DNA of 64,000 nt, from NCBI GenBank assembly GCA_934402315.1, contig CAKRTS010000011.1:44709-108708 (forward strand), read 5' to 3'. Source of the DNA: an uncultured Acetatifactor sp. GTDB taxonomy: Bacteria; Bacillota; Clostridia; Lachnospirales; Lachnospiraceae. Both the position numbers and the translations under genes were made by a program. This document shows positions 16,883 through 25,478 of this stretch, one piece after another. The notes beneath the pieces were generated by a model. The model saw only the letters and a program-made list of their open reading frames with translations, searched no databases and had not been told where the DNA came from. Positions within the stretch are counted from its first letter, which is position 1, and each line of letters begins with the position of its first letter.

Positions 16883-19165
16883 TTACATGTATTTCTCTTC
16901 AAATGCGCTGACTTCCATCGGCTTAGCGAAATAGTATCCCTGAAACATATCGCATCCAATTTCACGCAGGAATTTTACCTGATCCAATGTCTCAACACCT
17001 TCGGTAATAACGGGGATCTCGAGCTGCTTTGACAATTCAACTATCATTTTCAGGATCTTGGACGCACGGTCTTCATTGTCCGTCTTCCCAAGAAATGCCA
17101 TATCGATTTTCAAGGTATCGACCTGAATATCCTTTAGCATATTCAGAGAGGAATAGCCGCTTCCAAAATCGTCCATCTCAACGGCAAAGCCCGCCTCGCG
17201 GAGCCTGCCAATCAGCTTGCGCTGCCGCTCCAGTTCAGACATCATGGCCGTCTCCGTGATCTCAAGCTTCAGACTTGCCGAACTGATCCCATGCTTTGCA
17301 ACCAGCTCTGTAAATGCCTTATAGACATCCATGAAAAAGAAGTCCTTCGGGGAAATGTTCACCGAGATATAGAGATCCTCCCTTCCCTCCTCCTTCCACT
17401 TTCTCAGCTGCATGCAGGCCGTCTCCCACATATAATAATCCAGCTTTGTTATGGTTCCGTTCCGCTCAAAGACGCTGATAAATTCCGCAGGACTGATCAT
17501 TCCCTTGACCGGATGTATCCATCTCACCAGAGCTTCCGCACCAAGCATCTTACCCTCGCCGTTCATCTGCGGCTGGAGGTACATCTTGAATTGTCTGGTT
17601 GCTATCGCATCATCCAGCTCTCCGGTCAGCTCCTGTTCTCTCAGCACACTTCTGCGAAGCTCGTCGTCATAGTAGGCGATCTGTTTTCTATAATTTCCCT
17701 TCAAGGTGGCGGCTGCCATAAGCGCTCTGTCGCACATGACAGAGACAGGCACCTCTCTGTCCGTCACCTCATACACACCGATGCACAGCTGTATCGGATA
17801 TGCCTCGTTTCCCTCGATATATAAAAGCTTTGCAGCCTCACTTTTAAATACTTCCTCTCTGAAATATTCCTTCTTCATCAGCAGTCCGAAACGGTCACTC
17901 TCCAGACGGGCATAGATTTCATCCTTTCTCGCGCACAGGCGCAGTGCCTTTCCAATGCGGATGAGCAGCTTGTCCCCCTTCTCCGTTCCGAACACATCAT
18001 TTATCAATTTAAAATTCCGGATATCAGAGCAGACGATCAGGTAGTCGCTCTCTGCATCTGTCCGCAGTCTCTCCGCGACATAATTATAAAAGCACTGTCT
18101 GTTATAAAGGTCTGTCAGCTCGTCATGGTTCGCCGCATAATGTTCCCTTTCCAGATTGCTGACTTCCTCCGTGCGGTCCTGCATGGTAAAAAATCCGCCC
18201 AGATAGCGCTGCTTCTCATCAAGCAGACTCCTGAAGAACATTTTGTAATGAACCTTTCTCTCCCCATAGGTTCTGACAATCGAATACTCTTTTCCTCTTT
18301 CTCGCCGGTAGTCGTTTTTTGCACACCAGTCCGAGAACTGCTCCTCTATGCCTTGAAGCGTCAGTCCCTCAATGCGCATAATACTTCTCGCACTGTCATT
18401 GACATGGATACAGTTTCCGTCTTCGTCAAAAATAAAAATGGCATCATCCATTCCCTGTACCACCATGGAAAGCGTGCGCTGCATCAGATCCTTCGGCGCA
18501 TAGATGACCGCAAAATAGTAAATCACAATTGCACCGAGTGCGAAAAAAATAACGGAAGTATTAAAAATCGTATCTGTAAGGATATATGCAGCGTCGCCTA
18601 TTACTATAAACGACAATATGAGCAGGACGACAACGTATTTCATGCGATAAACACGTGGAGTCTTTGACGCCTTGTAGATCAAGGTCAGGAAGCTGCAGAT
18701 CACCAGAAAATATGCCACCGCCAGATGAACATAGTATACGATATCATAGACCGGCTGGAAGCATAACTCTCCCGTTTCCGTATAGACAGGCACACATTTG
18801 AATGCGTGCTGGAAGAAATAATTTAATAAAAGAGACAAGGAATCCAATGACAGCAAGAACTTCCACAGAAGCGGCTTGACAAAACGTCTGCCTTTACTGT
18901 CGATGCCCGAGAAATCAAGCACAAAGAGCAGAATATCCAGAAGCAGCCAGTCGATGCATACATAAAATATATTGTATGCTGCCAGACAAAGCTTTTGATT
19001 CGTTGTCAGCGTCACAACAATATTGGCGACGACCGCGAGAAATGCATGGCAAAAAATCCATTTGATATTCTGTGCAATCTTCTTCTCATTGTGACTCGCT
19101 TTATAAATGCAGAATAGTAAGATAATTCCAACAACAGCAAATCCTGTGGCATACATCAGCTTCAT
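16883..19165 (-). CDS. Membrane PAS-GGDEF-EAL protein, probable c-di-GMP phosphodiesterase
   Basis: 760 aa. The N-terminal ~235 residues form seven membrane helices similar in layout to the neighbouring kinase. A PAS domain follows (VVQGMDDAIFIFDEDGNCIHVN), then a GGDEF-type domain (DELTDLYNRQCFY). The catalytic loop of that domain reads LESDRFGLL, so cyclase activity is probably lost. The EAL domain keeps its key residues: GAEALVRW, LEITETAM, DDFGSGYSSL, KIDMAFLG, EGVETLDQ, QGYYFAKP. It is expected to degrade cyclic di-GMP. ATG 19163-19165 has AAGG eight bases upstream; a GTG nine bases earlier is an alternative. First gene of the three-gene signalling operon beside the motility genes. Confidence 0.93.
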   Translation of the reverse strand: MKLMYATGFAVVGIILLFCIYKASHNEKKIAQNIKWIFCHAFLAVVANIVVTLTTNQKLCLAAYNIFYVCIDWLLLDILLFVLDFSGIDSKGRRFVKPLLWKFLLSLDSLSLLLNYFFQHAFKCVPVYTETGELCFQPVYDIVYYVHLAVAYFLVICSFLTLIYKASKTPRVYRMKYVVVLLILSFIVIGDAAYILTDTIFNTSVIFFALGAIVIYYFAVIYAPKDLMQRTLSMVVQGMDDAIFIFDEDGNCIHVNDSARSIMRIEGLTLQGIEEQFSDWCAKNDYRRERGKEYSIVRTYGERKVHYKMFFRSLLDEKQRYLGGFFTMQDRTEEVSNLEREHYAANHDELTDLYNRQCFYNYVAERLRTDAESDYLIVCSDIRNFKLINDVFGTEKGDKLLIRIGKALRLCARKDEIYARLESDRFGLLMKKEYFREEVFKSEAAKLLYIEGNEAYPIQLCIGVYEVTDREVPVSVMCDRALMAAATLKGNYRKQIAYYDDELRRSVLREQELTGELDDAIATRQFKMYLQPQMNGEGKMLGAEALVRWIHPVKGMISPAEFISVFERNGTITKLDYYMWETACMQLRKWKEEGREDLYISVNISPKDFFFMDVYKAFTELVAKHGISSASLKLEITETAMMSELERQRKLIGRLREAGFAVEMDDFGSGYSSLNMLKDIQVDTLKIDMAFLGKTDNEDRASKILKMIVELSKQLEIPVITEGVETLDQVKFLREIGCDMFQGYYFAKPMEVSAFEEKYM

Positions 19166-19197
19166 CCAAATCACCTTGCTTCCAATTTATATATATA

Positions 19198-19226
19198 ATT
19201 TTACCAGTTTCCTCTGATTTTGTCTA
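19198..19226 (-). promoter_or_regulatory. Sigma-A promoter of the signalling operon
   Basis: Minus strand TAGACA (19221-19226), 17-bp spacer, TAAAAT (19198-19203). The leader to ATG 19165 is about 25 nt. It lies between the tsf terminator and the GGDEF/EAL gene, so the signalling operon is transcribed separately from tsf. Confidence 0.55.
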
Positions 19227-19267
19227 CTTTTTTGTCGATTCAGACAAATAATGCAATAATTATGGGC

Positions 19268-19307
19268 ACAAAAACAGCGGCTGTCTGAAAATCACAGCCG
19301 CCGCTTT
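19268..19307 (-). terminator. Intrinsic terminator of rpsB-tsf
   Basis: Minus-strand hairpin AGCGGCGGCTGT / ACAGCCGCTG with a loop of about 9 nt, followed by TTTTT. It lies about 33 bp after the tsf stop codon. G+C-rich stem plus T-run is a classic Rho-independent terminator. Confidence 0.8.
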
Positions 19308-19339
19308 TATTGCATACTTATTTCAACTATCTTGAGAAC

Positions 19340-20278
19340 TTATTTTGCCATCTGGGCAGCAACCTCAGCAGCGAAATCCTCCTGCTTCTTCTCAAGACCC
19401 TCACCGGTCTCAAAACGAACAAACTTCTGGATGCTGATTGTTGCATTGTTCTCCTTTGCAACCTGTGCGATATACTGTGCAACAGTCTGCTTTCCGTCCT
19501 CAGCCTTTACATATACCTGCTCAAGAAGACATACTTCCTTCAGCTCCTTGTTCAGACGTCCGAGGATCGCACCCTCGATTACCTTCTCAGGCTTGCCTGC
19601 CATCTTAGGATCCTGCTCGATCTGTGCTGCAATGATCTCCTTCTCATGTGCCTTGTACTCCTCAGACACATCAGAGGTTGCAACATACTTCGGATAAAGC
19701 GCTGCAATCTGCATTGCAATGTTGGTCAGTGCTTCCTTAACCGCATCATTGACAACATCGGTCTTAGCGTCAACAATAACGCCGATACGTCCGCCGCCAT
19801 GTACATAAGATACCACGCAGCCCTCGTTCTCTTCCACCTTCTCAAATCTTCTGATGCTCAGCTTCTCGCCGATAACAGCGATCTTGTCAACCAGAGCTTC
19901 CTGTACGGTCTTGGAGCTGTCCTGTGCCCAGCTCTCAGCAAGGAATGCATCCATGTCAGCTGCTGTTGAATTTACAGCCTGCTCGGCAACAGCCTCTACA
20001 AACTGCTGGAAGGTTTCATTCTTTGCAACGAAGTCAGTCTCGGAGTTTACCTCGACAACAGCTGCAGCCTTGTCACCCTTCATGGCAACACGGCAGATAC
20101 CCTCAGCCGCAATTCTGCCTTCCTTCTTAACTGCCTTAGCCTGTCCGTTCTTTCTCAGAACCTCGACAGCCTCTTCCATATTTCCGTTTGTCTCATTAAG
20201 AGCCTTCTTGCAATCCATCATGCCTGCGCCGGTCATCTCACGCAGTTCTTTCACCATAGCTGCAGTAATCTCTGCCAT
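19340..20278 (-). CDS. tsf: Translation elongation factor Ts
   Basis: Guanine-nucleotide exchange factor for EF-Tu, 312 aa, normal bacterial length. The N-terminal UBA-like domain carries LREMTGAGMMDCKKAL and the EF-Tu contact signature VNSETDFVAKN is present. The core continues to a C-terminal GEGLEKKQEDFAAEV helix. It follows rpsB after 82 bp, as in nearly all bacteria, and a strong terminator closes the pair. pyrH and frr, which follow in Bacillus, are absent here. Confidence 0.98.
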   Translation of the reverse strand: MAEITAAMVKELREMTGAGMMDCKKALNETNGNMEEAVEVLRKNGQAKAVKKEGRIAAEGICRVAMKGDKAAAVVEVNSETDFVAKNETFQQFVEAVAEQAVNSTAADMDAFLAESWAQDSSKTVQEALVDKIAVIGEKLSIRRFEKVEENEGCVVSYVHGGGRIGVIVDAKTDVVNDAVKEALTNIAMQIAALYPKYVATSDVSEEYKAHEKEIIAAQIEQDPKMAGKPEKVIEGAILGRLNKELKEVCLLEQVYVKAEDGKQTVAQYIAQVAKENNATISIQKFVRFETGEGLEKKQEDFAAEVAAQMAK

Positions 20279-20360
20279 TTTCTATTTCCTCCATCCCGGT
20301 TATTTGTCTGTTCCTGTCCACGACCCAGACGGCTTATCCGCCGCCGGTTCCGCGCCGTCC

Positions 20361-21122
20361 TTACTCAGCGTCTGCTACTTCCTCGATGTCCTCTGCATTC
20401 TCAGCATCAGCAGCTACAGCCTCTTCTGTATAGACAGCCTCACCCTGATTTGCCTCGATGACAGCGTCTGCCATCTTTGCAACGATCAGCTTTACGGCTC
20501 TGATAGCGTCATCATTTCCGGGAATGATGTAATCCAGTTCTTCGGGATCACAGTTGGTATCACCGATACCGATCAGTGTAATTCCAAGGGAATGAGCCTC
20601 CTGTACGCAGATTCTCTCCTTCTTGGGATCTACAACAAAGATAGCGTCAGGGATTCTGGACATATTCTTGATACCGCCAAGGTTCTTCTCCAGCTTCTCC
20701 CACTCCTTCTTCAGCTCGATAACTTCCTTCTTGGGAAGTACATCGAAGGTTCCGTCCTCAGACATCTTCTCGATTGCATGAAGTCTTGCAATACGGGACT
20801 GGATGGTCTTGAAGTTTGTGAGCATACCGCCCAGCCATCTCTCATTTACATAGTACATTCCGCAGCGCTCAGCCTCAGTCTTAACAGCGTCCTGTGCCTG
20901 CTTCTTTGTGCCGACGAACAGGATTGTGCCGCCCTGTGCAGCGATCTCGGAAATTGCTCTGTATGCCTCATCTACCTTTACTACAGACTTCTGCAGATCG
21001 ATGATGTGGATACCGTTTCTCTCGGTGAAGATGTAGGGAGCCATCTTAGGGTTCCATCTTCTGGTCTGATGTCCGAAATGAACACCTGCTTCAAGTAACT
21101 GCTTCATAGAAATAACGCTCAT
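20361..21122 (-). CDS. rpsB: 30S ribosomal protein S2
   Basis: Small-subunit protein S2, 253 aa. The N-terminus [19 protein letters not shown] is the family signature, and [35 protein letters not shown] and [12 protein letters not shown] follow. ATG 21120-21122 has GGAGG eight bases before it. A longer in-frame codon at 21245 is rejected because it lies in the leader and adds non-family sequence. The C-terminus has an acidic Ala/Glu/Asp tail of about 30 residues, common in Lachnospiraceae. Transcribed with tsf from the promoter at 21275-21303 through a leader of about 145 nt. Confidence 0.98.
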   Translation of the reverse strand: MSVISMKQLLEAGVHFGHQTRRWNPKMAPYIFTERNGIHIIDLQKSVVKVDEAYRAISEIAAQGGTILFVGTKKQAQDAVKTEAERCGMYYVNERWLGGMLTNFKTIQSRIARLHAIEKMSEDGTFDVLPKKEVIELKKEWEKLEKNLGGIKNMSRIPDAIFVVDPKKERICVQEAHSLGITLIGIGDTNCDPEELDYIIPGNDDAIRAVKLIVAKMADAVIEANQGEAVYTEEAVAADAENAEDIEEVADAE

Positions 21123-21274
21123 TTTTTCTACCTCCGTTTGGTTGAATTCTTCCGTCTGATTTTTCCGCCGGATCGCGTTAAAATCCGGTTCTCTCTGCCA
21201 GCGACTTTGCGGCTCTTTTCCGCAGAAGCACCACTGCCAAATCATCAGGCGTGTTTTTTTGTCACAACATTCGG

Positions 21275-21303
21275 ATTATAACATAAGAAAAACCTCTTGA
21301 CAA
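21275..21303 (-). promoter_or_regulatory. Sigma-A promoter of rpsB-tsf, overlapping the upstream terminator
   Basis: TTGTCA (21298-21303), exactly 17 bp, then perfect TATAAT (21275-21280) on the minus strand. The -35 lies in the loop and stem of the hairpin at 21289-21311. The leader of about 145 nt to the rpsB ATG holds no structure I can assign, but leaders of this length often carry autoregulation by S2. Confidence 0.75.
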
Positions 21304-21311
21304 GAGGTTTT
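21289..21311 (-). terminator. Intrinsic terminator at the end of the fla/che operon
   Basis: Perfect 10-bp stem AAAACCTCTT/AAGAGGTTTT with loop GTC, 12 bp after the stop of the MltG-like gene and followed by TCTT on the minus strand. It is A/T-rich but symmetrical, and so could work in both orientations. It would end the long motility transcript before rpsB. Confidence 0.65.
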
Positions 21312-21322
21312 CAGAGGTTTTC

Positions 21323-21895
21323 TTATTTCGATCTTGTAATGATCTTTGCGATCTCCTCCCACGAGGCATCTGCCGGAATTTCAAAGGTTCCTACGCAGAT
21401 CCTTTTGGAATAGCCCTGGTCACAAAGATATTTGTCAAACTCCGCCGCATCCGCGATCACACCGGCCTCCTCCAGCCCGTTGCACACGGTTCTGGAACCG
21501 GAGCCTGCACTGACCGTAATGGAAATATCCGCACCGGACTCCTGCGATGTCTCCGCGGCGGATTCCGATGCTGCTCCAGGTTCTTTTGCCGGTTCCAGCG
21601 TGACTTCCGGCTCCGGCGTTGTCTCAGGTTCTTCTGCCGGCTCCGGTGTGGCTTCCGGTGTCGCTTCCGGCTCCGATGTCGTCTCGGGTTGATCCGTCGG
21701 CTCCGGTTGCGGTGTCTGGTTCTGTGGCAGATCTGCGAGTCTCAGCGAATCGCTCTCCACCATGCCGAGCTCTGCCGCTGCCGCTTTGATCTCCGCATCC
21801 GTCAGCGGTCTGCCTTCCTTTGTAGTAAATCCCATAATCAGAGCCGTCACCAGTATGCCGATACCAAGCCCTCTCAGATAGTATTTCAGTTTCAC
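21323..21895 (-). CDS. Membrane protein with Pro/Glu-rich linker and MltG-like LysM-type domain
   Basis: 190 aa. An N-terminal helix (LGIGILVTALIMGFT) is followed by a Pro/Glu/Thr-rich low-complexity linker (about 60-120). The C-terminal domain of about 65 residues begins ADISITVSAGSGSRTVCNGLEEAGVI and ends FEIPADASWEEIAKII. That pattern resembles the small N-terminal LysM-like subdomain of YceG/MltG endolytic transglycosylases, but the catalytic YceG domain is entirely missing, so no enzyme activity is expected. Last gene of the motility operon, 15 bp after the DUF6115 gene. It may bind peptidoglycan; function unknown. Confidence 0.72.
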   Translation of the reverse strand: MKLKYYLRGLGIGILVTALIMGFTTKEGRPLTDAEIKAAAAELGMVESDSLRLADLPQNQTPQPEPTDQPETTSEPEATPEATPEPAEEPETTPEPEVTLEPAKEPGAASESAAETSQESGADISITVSAGSGSRTVCNGLEEAGVIADAAEFDKYLCDQGYSKRICVGTFEIPADASWEEIAKIITRSK

Positions 21896-21910
21896 TTTCT
21901 TCTTCCTTCC

Positions 21911-22675
21911 TTACTGGTTCTTAAACAGGTCTATCACCAGCTTGACCTCTCCGACTCCAAGTCCGAGTTCCTTTGCGATCGCCACCTTCGACTTTCCCTG
22001 TTTATAAAGCTCCAGAATCCGCTCGTTGCTGTTGCGCCCGTCTGCCTGATCTTCCTGAAGGAAGCTGACACGCTCCACCGGCTCTGCATCTGCGCTCTCC
22101 GCCTTGCCGGTCTCCTCTTCCCCGTCTGTCCGGTTCTGCCCGCCCTCCACAGGCGCTTCTGCCTGTTTTGCCGGCTGTTCGTACACCGCTGCTTTCTCTG
22201 TATGCTGCGCAGCTTCCGTACCCTGTCCGCTCTCCGGTGCCTCCGGTGCCAGTGCACGGAAGCCGGACACTGCCTCCTCGGCCTCTTTCACGGTGCGGTT
22301 GACCTCCGATACCGTGTTTTTCAGATTGACATGCTTGTTATTCAGCATATCATACAGGAACATTGCCTCCTCGTGGTTCTTATGGATCTCTGCCAGCACG
22401 GTGTCTGAATACTCATTCACCGCCATGATCTTTTCATTCGTCAGTCTCTCAAGCGCTCTCTCGGTCTTCTCAGTGGCATAGGTCACCGCCTCATCGACAA
22501 CATCATCGACATGCCCCCTGACCTTTTCCATCTCAGCGCCAACCATGTCGGAGATCTCCTTTTTTGCCTGTTCTGCCGACTGTCCCGAGGCTGTTTCCTT
22601 ACCTCCCGGTATCAGAAAGCTCAAGATAAATATAACTCCGCCTGCAATCAACAGGACAATTTCCATGATTTCCAT
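21911..22675 (-). CDS. DUF6115/SwrB-like membrane coiled-coil protein
   Basis: 254 aa. One N-terminal helix (IMEIVLLIAGGVIFILSFL) is followed by a long charged coiled coil (about 35-160) and a low-complexity acidic linker. The C-terminal helix-turn-helix-like segment reads NERILELYKQGKSKVAIAKELGLGVGEVKLVI. The layout (anchor, coiled coil, C-terminal HTH) and the place between sigD and rpsB match SwrB of Bacillus subtilis, which promotes basal-body assembly. Direct sequence similarity was not tested, so the SwrB link is positional inference. ATG 22675 has AAGGA about eight bases upstream. Confidence 0.8.
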   Translation of the reverse strand: MEIMEIVLLIAGGVIFILSFLIPGGKETASGQSAEQAKKEISDMVGAEMEKVRGHVDDVVDEAVTYATEKTERALERLTNEKIMAVNEYSDTVLAEIHKNHEEAMFLYDMLNNKHVNLKNTVSEVNRTVKEAEEAVSGFRALAPEAPESGQGTEAAQHTEKAAVYEQPAKQAEAPVEGGQNRTDGEEETGKAESADAEPVERVSFLQEDQADGRNSNERILELYKQGKSKVAIAKELGLGVGEVKLVIDLFKNQ

Positions 22676-22720
22676 TTCTGTATTCCTTCTCCGGCATAAG
22701 CATCCGCGGAATCCCCTTCG

Positions 22721-23038
22721 TCAGATCTTAATATCAAATCCGTGCTGTATGCCGTTTTTTCCTTTCGTTACCACTTGTTCCCCGGAATTCTTGCTGCGCC
22801 GCCTTCCGCCGTCGCCATGATACTCTCCGTTCCCCTTTTCGCGCGCATCCGGCTTCTTTTCGTGCCACTGCACATCGTCACTCCTGTGCACTTCCTTTGT
22901 CTGCTGCTGTTCATGCTTCTGAACCTGCATCATGCTGTTTCCCTGATCGATCTGCGCCTTATTGTCCTCATTCTGCTTGATCGTGGAATAATCCTGTGCC
23001 CTCGAAATTGTTGTCAGTTCTATTGCTCCGAATGCCAT
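22721..23038 (-). CDS. Small hydrophilic protein of the motility operon, unrecognised
   Basis: 105 aa with no family I recognise. The N-terminus (MAFGAIELTTISRAQDYSTIKQNEDNK) is ordered-looking; the rest is Gln-, Lys- and Glu-rich (QVQKHEQQQTKEVHR, GRRRSKNSGEQVV) with no membrane segment or cysteine. It sits between fapA (23 bp upstream) and the DUF6115 gene (45 bp downstream) in the same orientation, so it is probably expressed with the motility genes. The conserved-looking N-terminus and disordered tail would suit an adaptor or chaperone, but nothing shows this. Confidence 0.68.
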   Translation of the reverse strand: MAFGAIELTTISRAQDYSTIKQNEDNKAQIDQGNSMMQVQKHEQQQTKEVHRSDDVQWHEKKPDAREKGNGEYHGDGGRRRSKNSGEQVVTKGKNGIQHGFDIKI

Positions 23039-23061
23039 ATCTGTCCCTTCTTTCCTACGGA

Positions 23062-24654
23062 CTACAGGGCAGCCATCTTAACCTCTCCCTGTTCCTTGAT
23101 AAACTTGCAGTAATGATAGCTTGTCTGGATCGTCCGTGCCGCGTCTCCGATGATGATTGTCGTTCCCGGGAACATCTCATTGTTGACCACGACCTCCGCC
23201 GCCTTCTGGATATCCATCATGCGGCGCAGCTTTTCGAGACGGTTTTTGAGCTGTTCCAGTTCCGCAGTTTTCTGTTTCACGGTCTCAACGGTATTGTTGA
23301 TATAAAGCAGCTGTGACGTTGTATACTGTGCCTGTGTCTGCTTCTCCCGGAAGGTCTTTGCGACGGTCTCGGCATTCTGGAGCACTCTTGAAACCTCTGC
23401 GACAGCTTTCTCCACCCGGTTGTACTGCTCCTTGATAAAGGGATTGACACCCACCTCAAGAATTGTCTGTGCTCCCATGCTGGCACCGATATTTCTGGCT
23501 TCAATCCTCTGGGCCGCCTGGATATGCCCCCCGACGATCAGTCCGCGCTTTCCTTCCACAACGACCTCAGTTCCCGCAGACACATAGCTGTGCAGGATTG
23601 TCTCCGTGTGGACATAGCCCCCTGTCACCACGCGGGCGTTCTCTAAGAATTTTACAATGACGTCCCCGCCTGCTTTCAGAATTCCCTCCGACGATCCGTT
23701 CATCCCTTTTCCGATGATGATCTTCCCGCCGGCAACAATCTTTGCGCTCTCGACCAGTCCGTCTACAATGACGTTTCCGCCCGCCTTGACCTCAAAGCCC
23801 GCCGCAACATTGCCTTCGATCTGGATGCTGCCCTCGTATTCCAGATTACCGGTAGACACATCGACATTCTTGACCGCGTAGACATCGGAGACGAAAACCT
23901 TGTCCTCCAGCAGCGTCACATGCCCATCAACCATTGAATAGATCGTCCGTCTGTCGTCGGAAAGGGAAATATTTCTGCCGAATTTCAATATGGCGTGCTT
24001 CGGCTCCTTCGCCTTGATACTCTTTCCGAACACATCGCTGCCATCGATTCCGGGCACCTCTGGAATGATCCTCGCCAGCGCATCCCCCTTGCGGCACTGG
24101 TTAATCGTCGTCAGTTTAAAGAAGTCGACACTCCCGTCCTCGCGTACAGCCGGCCTGCGGTGTTCCTCCGTATTAAAAAAGTATTCGATACTGGCATCAA
24201 CTCCCGCAACAGGTTCCTTTCCTCTCGCAAGAATAATGTCCGTACAGTAGATTCCACCGGACTGGAAATGCCTCTGTATCTCCTCAGTCTGTATTCCGTA
24301 AACGATATTCCGCATTCTGATATCGCGCAGGAAATCATTATAGCTAAGCCTTGCGCCGGTCTCCGTCGGCGGGATAAATCTTACCGTAACCAGCATTCCA
24401 TCCGCCGAGATATCCAGATGATAGGATTCCGGATAGCATGGGCACTGCCCCTTGCCGATACTGCACACCTCATTCTCGCTATCCACATCCATCAGAAACA
24501 GTTCCAGTCTGTTCCTGTCGTATTCAATTCCAAAGCCATCCAGATAATCCAGAATCTCCTGAACCTGAATTTCCTCCCCTGCTTCGAGTGCGGGATATAC
24601 TCTGAGGCCATATCCTGACTCACAATTCACTAATTGAAAATAACTATTCCGCAT
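23062..24654 (-). CDS. FapA-family (DUF342) protein
   Basis: 530 aa. The N-terminal domain (about 1-170) precedes a right-handed beta-helix of repeated GG/GN turns (about 250-400: LEYEGSIQIEGNV, GGNVIVDGLVESAKI, GGKIIIGKGMNG, AGGDVIVKFLENA). A coiled coil near 415-490 ends the protein. DUF342/FapA proteins are frequent in flagellar operons; the best-studied one in Vibrio affects polar flagellar assembly, but the biochemical role is unclear. It lies 24 bp after sigD, in the stretch where Bacillus has only swrB. Confidence 0.9.
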   Translation of the reverse strand: MRNSYFQLVNCESGYGLRVYPALEAGEEIQVQEILDYLDGFGIEYDRNRLELFLMDVDSENEVCSIGKGQCPCYPESYHLDISADGMLVTVRFIPPTETGARLSYNDFLRDIRMRNIVYGIQTEEIQRHFQSGGIYCTDIILARGKEPVAGVDASIEYFFNTEEHRRPAVREDGSVDFFKLTTINQCRKGDALARIIPEVPGIDGSDVFGKSIKAKEPKHAILKFGRNISLSDDRRTIYSMVDGHVTLLEDKVFVSDVYAVKNVDVSTGNLEYEGSIQIEGNVAAGFEVKAGGNVIVDGLVESAKIVAGGKIIIGKGMNGSSEGILKAGGDVIVKFLENARVVTGGYVHTETILHSYVSAGTEVVVEGKRGLIVGGHIQAAQRIEARNIGASMGAQTILEVGVNPFIKEQYNRVEKAVAEVSRVLQNAETVAKTFREKQTQAQYTTSQLLYINNTVETVKQKTAELEQLKNRLEKLRRMMDIQKAAEVVVNNEMFPGTTIIIGDAARTIQTSYHYCKFIKEQGEVKMAAL

Positions 24655-24678
24655 AGTCGTTTCTCCATCAACACGTCG

Positions 24679-25452
24679 TCAGTTGTCTGTCAAAATTCCC
24701 ATGTAGTTCCCCATTTTTTTCTTCATCTTCTGTAATGCTCTGGTATGGAGCTGTGAAATTCTTGACTCCGACACCTCAAGGATATTACTGATCTCCTTCA
24801 GCGTCAGGTCTTCGTAATAATAGAGTGTAATGACCTTCTGCTCCTTTTCGGTGAGCAGCTGTAAGGCTTCGCCCAGTACTTTTGCCAGTTCTTCCTTCTC
24901 CACGCATTCCTCGGGTGCCTCAAAGCGTGATGTCGTATGACGGTTGTAGTCCTGAGCCACGTCGCTCCCCTGCTCCATGTACTCATTCAATGAGACAACC
25001 CCCGTAATCTTCATCTGGGACTGCCATTCCAGATATTCTTCTCCCGAGATGCCAAGCCCGGCTGCGATCTCCTCGTCGGATGCCGCGTGTCCGGTACTCT
25101 GCTCTACCTCTCTCATTACATTCTCTATTTTTTTCTGTTTCTGTCTGATTGTCCGCGGAATCCAGTCCATCTTCCGGATCTGGTCCAGAATCGCTCCCCT
25201 GATTCTCAGACTCGCATAAGTTTCAAACTTTACATCCTTCAGACAGTCGAATTTGTCTATGGCATCTATCAGTCCGAAAATGCCGTAGCTTACAAGATCC
25301 TCGTACTCCACATTATAGCCGAGATACATGCCGAGACGTCCCGCGACAACCTTTACAAGAGGAGCATATTCCAGTATGATCTTTTCTCTGGTTTCCGGTG
25401 ATCTTGTTCTGGAATGCTCTTCCAGAAGTTTCTTTCTGCCTGCCTCATCCAT
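24679..25452 (-). CDS. sigD: Flagellar sigma factor (FliA/SigD, sigma-28)
   Basis: RNA polymerase sigma factor for late flagellar and chemotaxis genes, 257 aa. Region 2 reads ILEYAPLVKVVAGRLGMYL and VEYEDLVSYGIFGLIDAIDKFD; region 3 ARKMDWIPRTIRQKQKKIE-like (RKMDWIPRTIRQK); region 4 LTLKEISNILEVSESRISQLHTRALQKMKKKM. The FLIA/WhiG pattern lacks region 1.1. Its place near the operon's 3' end, after cheD, matches Bacillus, where position limits SigD level. Its anti-sigma factor FlgM is not in the window, and I found no convincing SigD promoter here. Confidence 0.97.
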   Translation of the reverse strand: MDEAGRKKLLEEHSRTRSPETREKIILEYAPLVKVVAGRLGMYLGYNVEYEDLVSYGIFGLIDAIDKFDCLKDVKFETYASLRIRGAILDQIRKMDWIPRTIRQKQKKIENVMREVEQSTGHAASDEEIAAGLGISGEEYLEWQSQMKITGVVSLNEYMEQGSDVAQDYNRHTTSRFEAPEECVEKEELAKVLGEALQLLTEKEQKVITLYYYEDLTLKEISNILEVSESRISQLHTRALQKMKKKMGNYMGILTDN

Positions 25453-25478
25453 GAAACCCGCCGCCCCTTTCGTCTATC

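Noticed and set aside
19854..21098. 414-codon plus-strand frame spanning tsf and rpsB
   Set aside because: Crosses two certain ribosomal/translation genes on the other strand and its Ser/Cys/Leu-rich product has no family.
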